Below, piece after piece: positions 62,372 to 64,000 of a stretch of DNA of 64,000 nt; the stretch's first letter is position 1, and each line of letters opens with the position of its first letter. This stretch comes from Frankia sp. AiPa1. GTDB lineage: Bacteria; Actinomycetota; Actinomycetes; Frankiales; Frankiaceae. Under the pieces are notes generated by a model. The model did not search any database, was not told where the DNA came from, and was given only the letters and a program-made list of their open reading frames with translations. The DNA is taken from NCBI RefSeq assembly GCF_023243075.1, contig NZ_JALKFZ020000141.1:62001-126000 (forward strand), written 5' to 3'. A program made the translations under genes and the position numbers.

Positions 62372-63976
62372 TCACTGGGCCACATGCACCCAGCTGGCGA
62401 CCGACGGCACGCCTGCCCCGTTGTCGACAAAGAGCATGTAGTAGTCACCCGGCAGAACGTTCGGGTTCGTCGGCACGCTCACCGTGACCGTACCGTCTGC
62501 CTGGGACGCGATCGGCAGAGCCACGGATCGTTGCTCGGTATCCGTCACGTGAGTGTAGGCTCCCGGCCGGATCAATCGGACCTTTGCGACTTTCTGGGAC
62601 ACTTTCAGGGTGAGGGAAGTACCGCGCGTCACGGCGTTCGGCGCAGTGCGAATCACCGGACGCGTCCCGGCGTACAGGTACGGCGGCGAGTAGACCTCGA
62701 CCCTCGTCTCGAAGGTGTTGTCGTCGCTGAGCGGGTTGGACCCGAACACCGCCACCCGTCCATCCGGGAGCAGGATGTACTCGGAGTGATAGTCCCGGCC
62801 GACGTGCGGGTCGGCCACCTTGCGGAAGGTGTTCGTCGTCGGGTTGTAGATCTCGGCGGTCAGGGTGTCCTTGGCCCGGTAGCGCCGGGAGCCACCCGAG
62901 ACCAGCACCGTGTCGTCGGGCAGCACGACCGCGCCCGGATAGCGCTTGGGCGAGCTGAGGTCTGCACCACGCTCCCAGACGGGCTGGGGCTTCGTCAGGT
63001 CGACGATCGCGGTCCGGTCGGTGGCCACCTGGGTGTCGCCGACGCCACCGCCGCCGATGAACATGATCTTCTGGTCCTGCGCCGGGGCGAGCAGCACCGT
63101 GCCGGCCGTCTCGTTGACCTCGGGCAGCGGCAGGCCCGTCACAGGCTGGAAGTTGTTGTTCGTGAGGTTCCACAACCCGGACTGCCGCGCCTCCAGTGAC
63201 GCCGGGCCGTAACCCGCGTTCGCCCCGGAGAAGAACAGCCGGCCGTCCGCGGTCAGCAGCAGCGACGGGTAGGTCGGGAACTCCTTGACCAGCTCGGGGT
63301 GCTCGATCCAGCTCGCGGAGGCGCTGTCGTACGACTCGGTGTTGCCCGGGTCGATGTCGCCTTTCTCGTTCAGCCCGGATACGGCGACCACCGCCCCGTT
63401 GGCGAGTGTGACCAGCGTCGGATACCAGCGGGCGTGCCGCAGAAAGCCGGTCTTGGTATAATGCTCGGTTATCGGGTCGAACAGGTAGGCGTCCTTCAGC
63501 CCCTCGTATTCCTTCTTTTTGCCGTCGGGGGCGTCCTGGGCGAGGACCTCGTACGCCTTGGTGCCACCGGCGATGAGCAGGTCACCGTTGGGCAGGAAGG
63601 CATGCCCGGCGCAGAAGAGGTCCCAGGGGGTGTAGATCTTCTGGAACGTGTTCGCGACCGGGTCCCACAGGACGGTCTCGTACCGCTTGGCGTCGAAGTT
63701 CTTCTTGTCGTTGCCCGAGCCGGCCATCAGCAGCACCTTGCCGGTGCGCAGCATCGCCGCGTGGATCGAGCGCGACCCACTGTCCGCCACGATGTCCCAG
63801 CGCCCGTTCGTGCGCATGTAGTCCGGCTGGTGCGACCGCCACTCGTTGAGCCGGTCGGACGCCCAGGAGTTGACATAAGGGAAGTTGCCGGCCAGCACCA
63901 CGAGGACGATGATCGAGGCCTGCAGGATCCGCCGGCGACGGCGGGACTTCGTCGGCGTCGCCACCACCGGCGCCAT
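62372..63976 (-). CDS. glxA: GlxA-like radical copper oxidase (galactose-oxidase family, DUF1929)
   Basis: The protein (534 residues from ATG 63976) is a membrane-anchored kelch-propeller copper radical oxidase. One helix (ASIIVLVVLAG) follows a basic N-terminus. The Cys-Tyr cofactor is suggested by Cys122 (FCAGHAFLPNG) and Tyr157 (KKEYEGL). Copper ligands are Tyr396 and His397 (RDYHSEYILLP) and His476 (AYTHVTD) in the DUF1929 domain. In Streptomyces GlxA helps deposit a glycan at hyphal tips together with CslA. The frame stays open to the window edge (eight more codons), so the true start might lie outside. A GH6 gene follows it. Confidence 0.9.
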   Translation of the reverse strand: MAPVVATPTKSRRRRRILQASIIVLVVLAGNFPYVNSWASDRLNEWRSHQPDYMRTNGRWDIVADSGSRSIHAAMLRTGKVLLMAGSGNDKKNFDAKRYETVLWDPVANTFQKIYTPWDLFCAGHAFLPNGDLLIAGGTKAYEVLAQDAPDGKKKEYEGLKDAYLFDPITEHYTKTGFLRHARWYPTLVTLANGAVVAVSGLNEKGDIDPGNTESYDSASASWIEHPELVKEFPTYPSLLLTADGRLFFSGANAGYGPASLEARQSGLWNLTNNNFQPVTGLPLPEVNETAGTVLLAPAQDQKIMFIGGGGVGDTQVATDRTAIVDLTKPQPVWERGADLSSPKRYPGAVVLPDDTVLVSGGSRRYRAKDTLTAEIYNPTTNTFRKVADPHVGRDYHSEYILLPDGRVAVFGSNPLSDDNTFETRVEVYSPPYLYAGTRPVIRTAPNAVTRGTSLTLKVSQKVAKVRLIRPGAYTHVTDTEQRSVALPIASQADGTVTVSVPTNPNVLPGDYYMLFVDNGAGVPSVASWVHVAQ

Positions 63977-64000
63977 CCGCGGATCGTCCAGGGGATTACG

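Overview
The window is high-GC DNA with dense GTG/ATG-started genes. It carries SARP and LuxR-type regulators, a WD40-fused Ser/Thr kinase, a GlxA-like radical copper oxidase beside GH6 cellulases, a small mycobacterial-type beta-carbonic anhydrase and an Rpf/lysozyme-like secreted protein. This points to a filamentous actinobacterium. I infer a Frankia-like genome from the overall gene style, but no rRNA or other species marker is present to prove it.

Layout. 1-7,800: carbonic anhydrase, a methyltransferase, a Tat-exported peptidoglycan amidase and a large MMPL exporter, then about 1.4 kb with no convincing gene but strong hairpins and a tRNA 3'-end-like remnant. 7,798-19,500: a GAF-LuxR regulator, a RecB-nuclease/Upf1-type helicase fusion, an NDP-forming acyl-CoA ligase behind a repeated operator-like array, pheA overlapping nhaA, and a DsbA-like protein. 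19,550-27,264: 5-oxoprolinase genes (pxpA, fused pxpB-pxpC), a membrane protein, a FadR/GntR regulator, cobL and an acyl-CoA synthetase. 27,269-33,444: a lasso-peptide cluster in the order precursor (A), cyclase (C), RRE protein (B1), leader protease (B2), ABC exporter (D), all on the minus strand and with a SARP-type regulator just upstream. The precursor has a canonical leader, but its predicted core is 47 residues with a long glycine-rich tail, which is highly unusual.

33,600-44,050: a secreted lysozyme-like protein, a region of stacked hairpins, a truncated monooxygenase-like gene, a Cys/Met-rich copper-binding bundle protein, an amidohydrolase, DUF309, a thiolase, a DUF4232 lipoprotein and two overlapping CNNM/CBS membrane genes. 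44,315-49,842: two convergent genes for membrane-spanning sensor-like proteins. One is a Ser/Thr kinase with an external WD40 region. The other is an Hsp70-type ATPase joined through one membrane helix to an external PstS-like phosphate-binding domain, which I regard as the most unusual domain fusion here. 50,071-57,556: an Ada-AlkA DNA repair fusion and the methylmalonyl-CoA mutase operon (mutA-mutB-meaB). 57,649-64,000: an AbiEi/DUF559-like protein, two GH6 cellulases and glxA. The last part resembles the end of a Streptomyces-type cslA-glxA-cslZ surface-glycan cluster, with cslA expected just beyond the window.

Two further themes stand out. A 74-bp palindromic element occurs twice in inverted orientation about 51 kb apart. 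Short tandem repeats of 15-21 bp are scattered both inside genes (in frame) and between genes. Start sites were chosen from Shine-Dalgarno position, overlap with neighbours and alignment to family motifs. All functions are from reading the sequence, without database searches.
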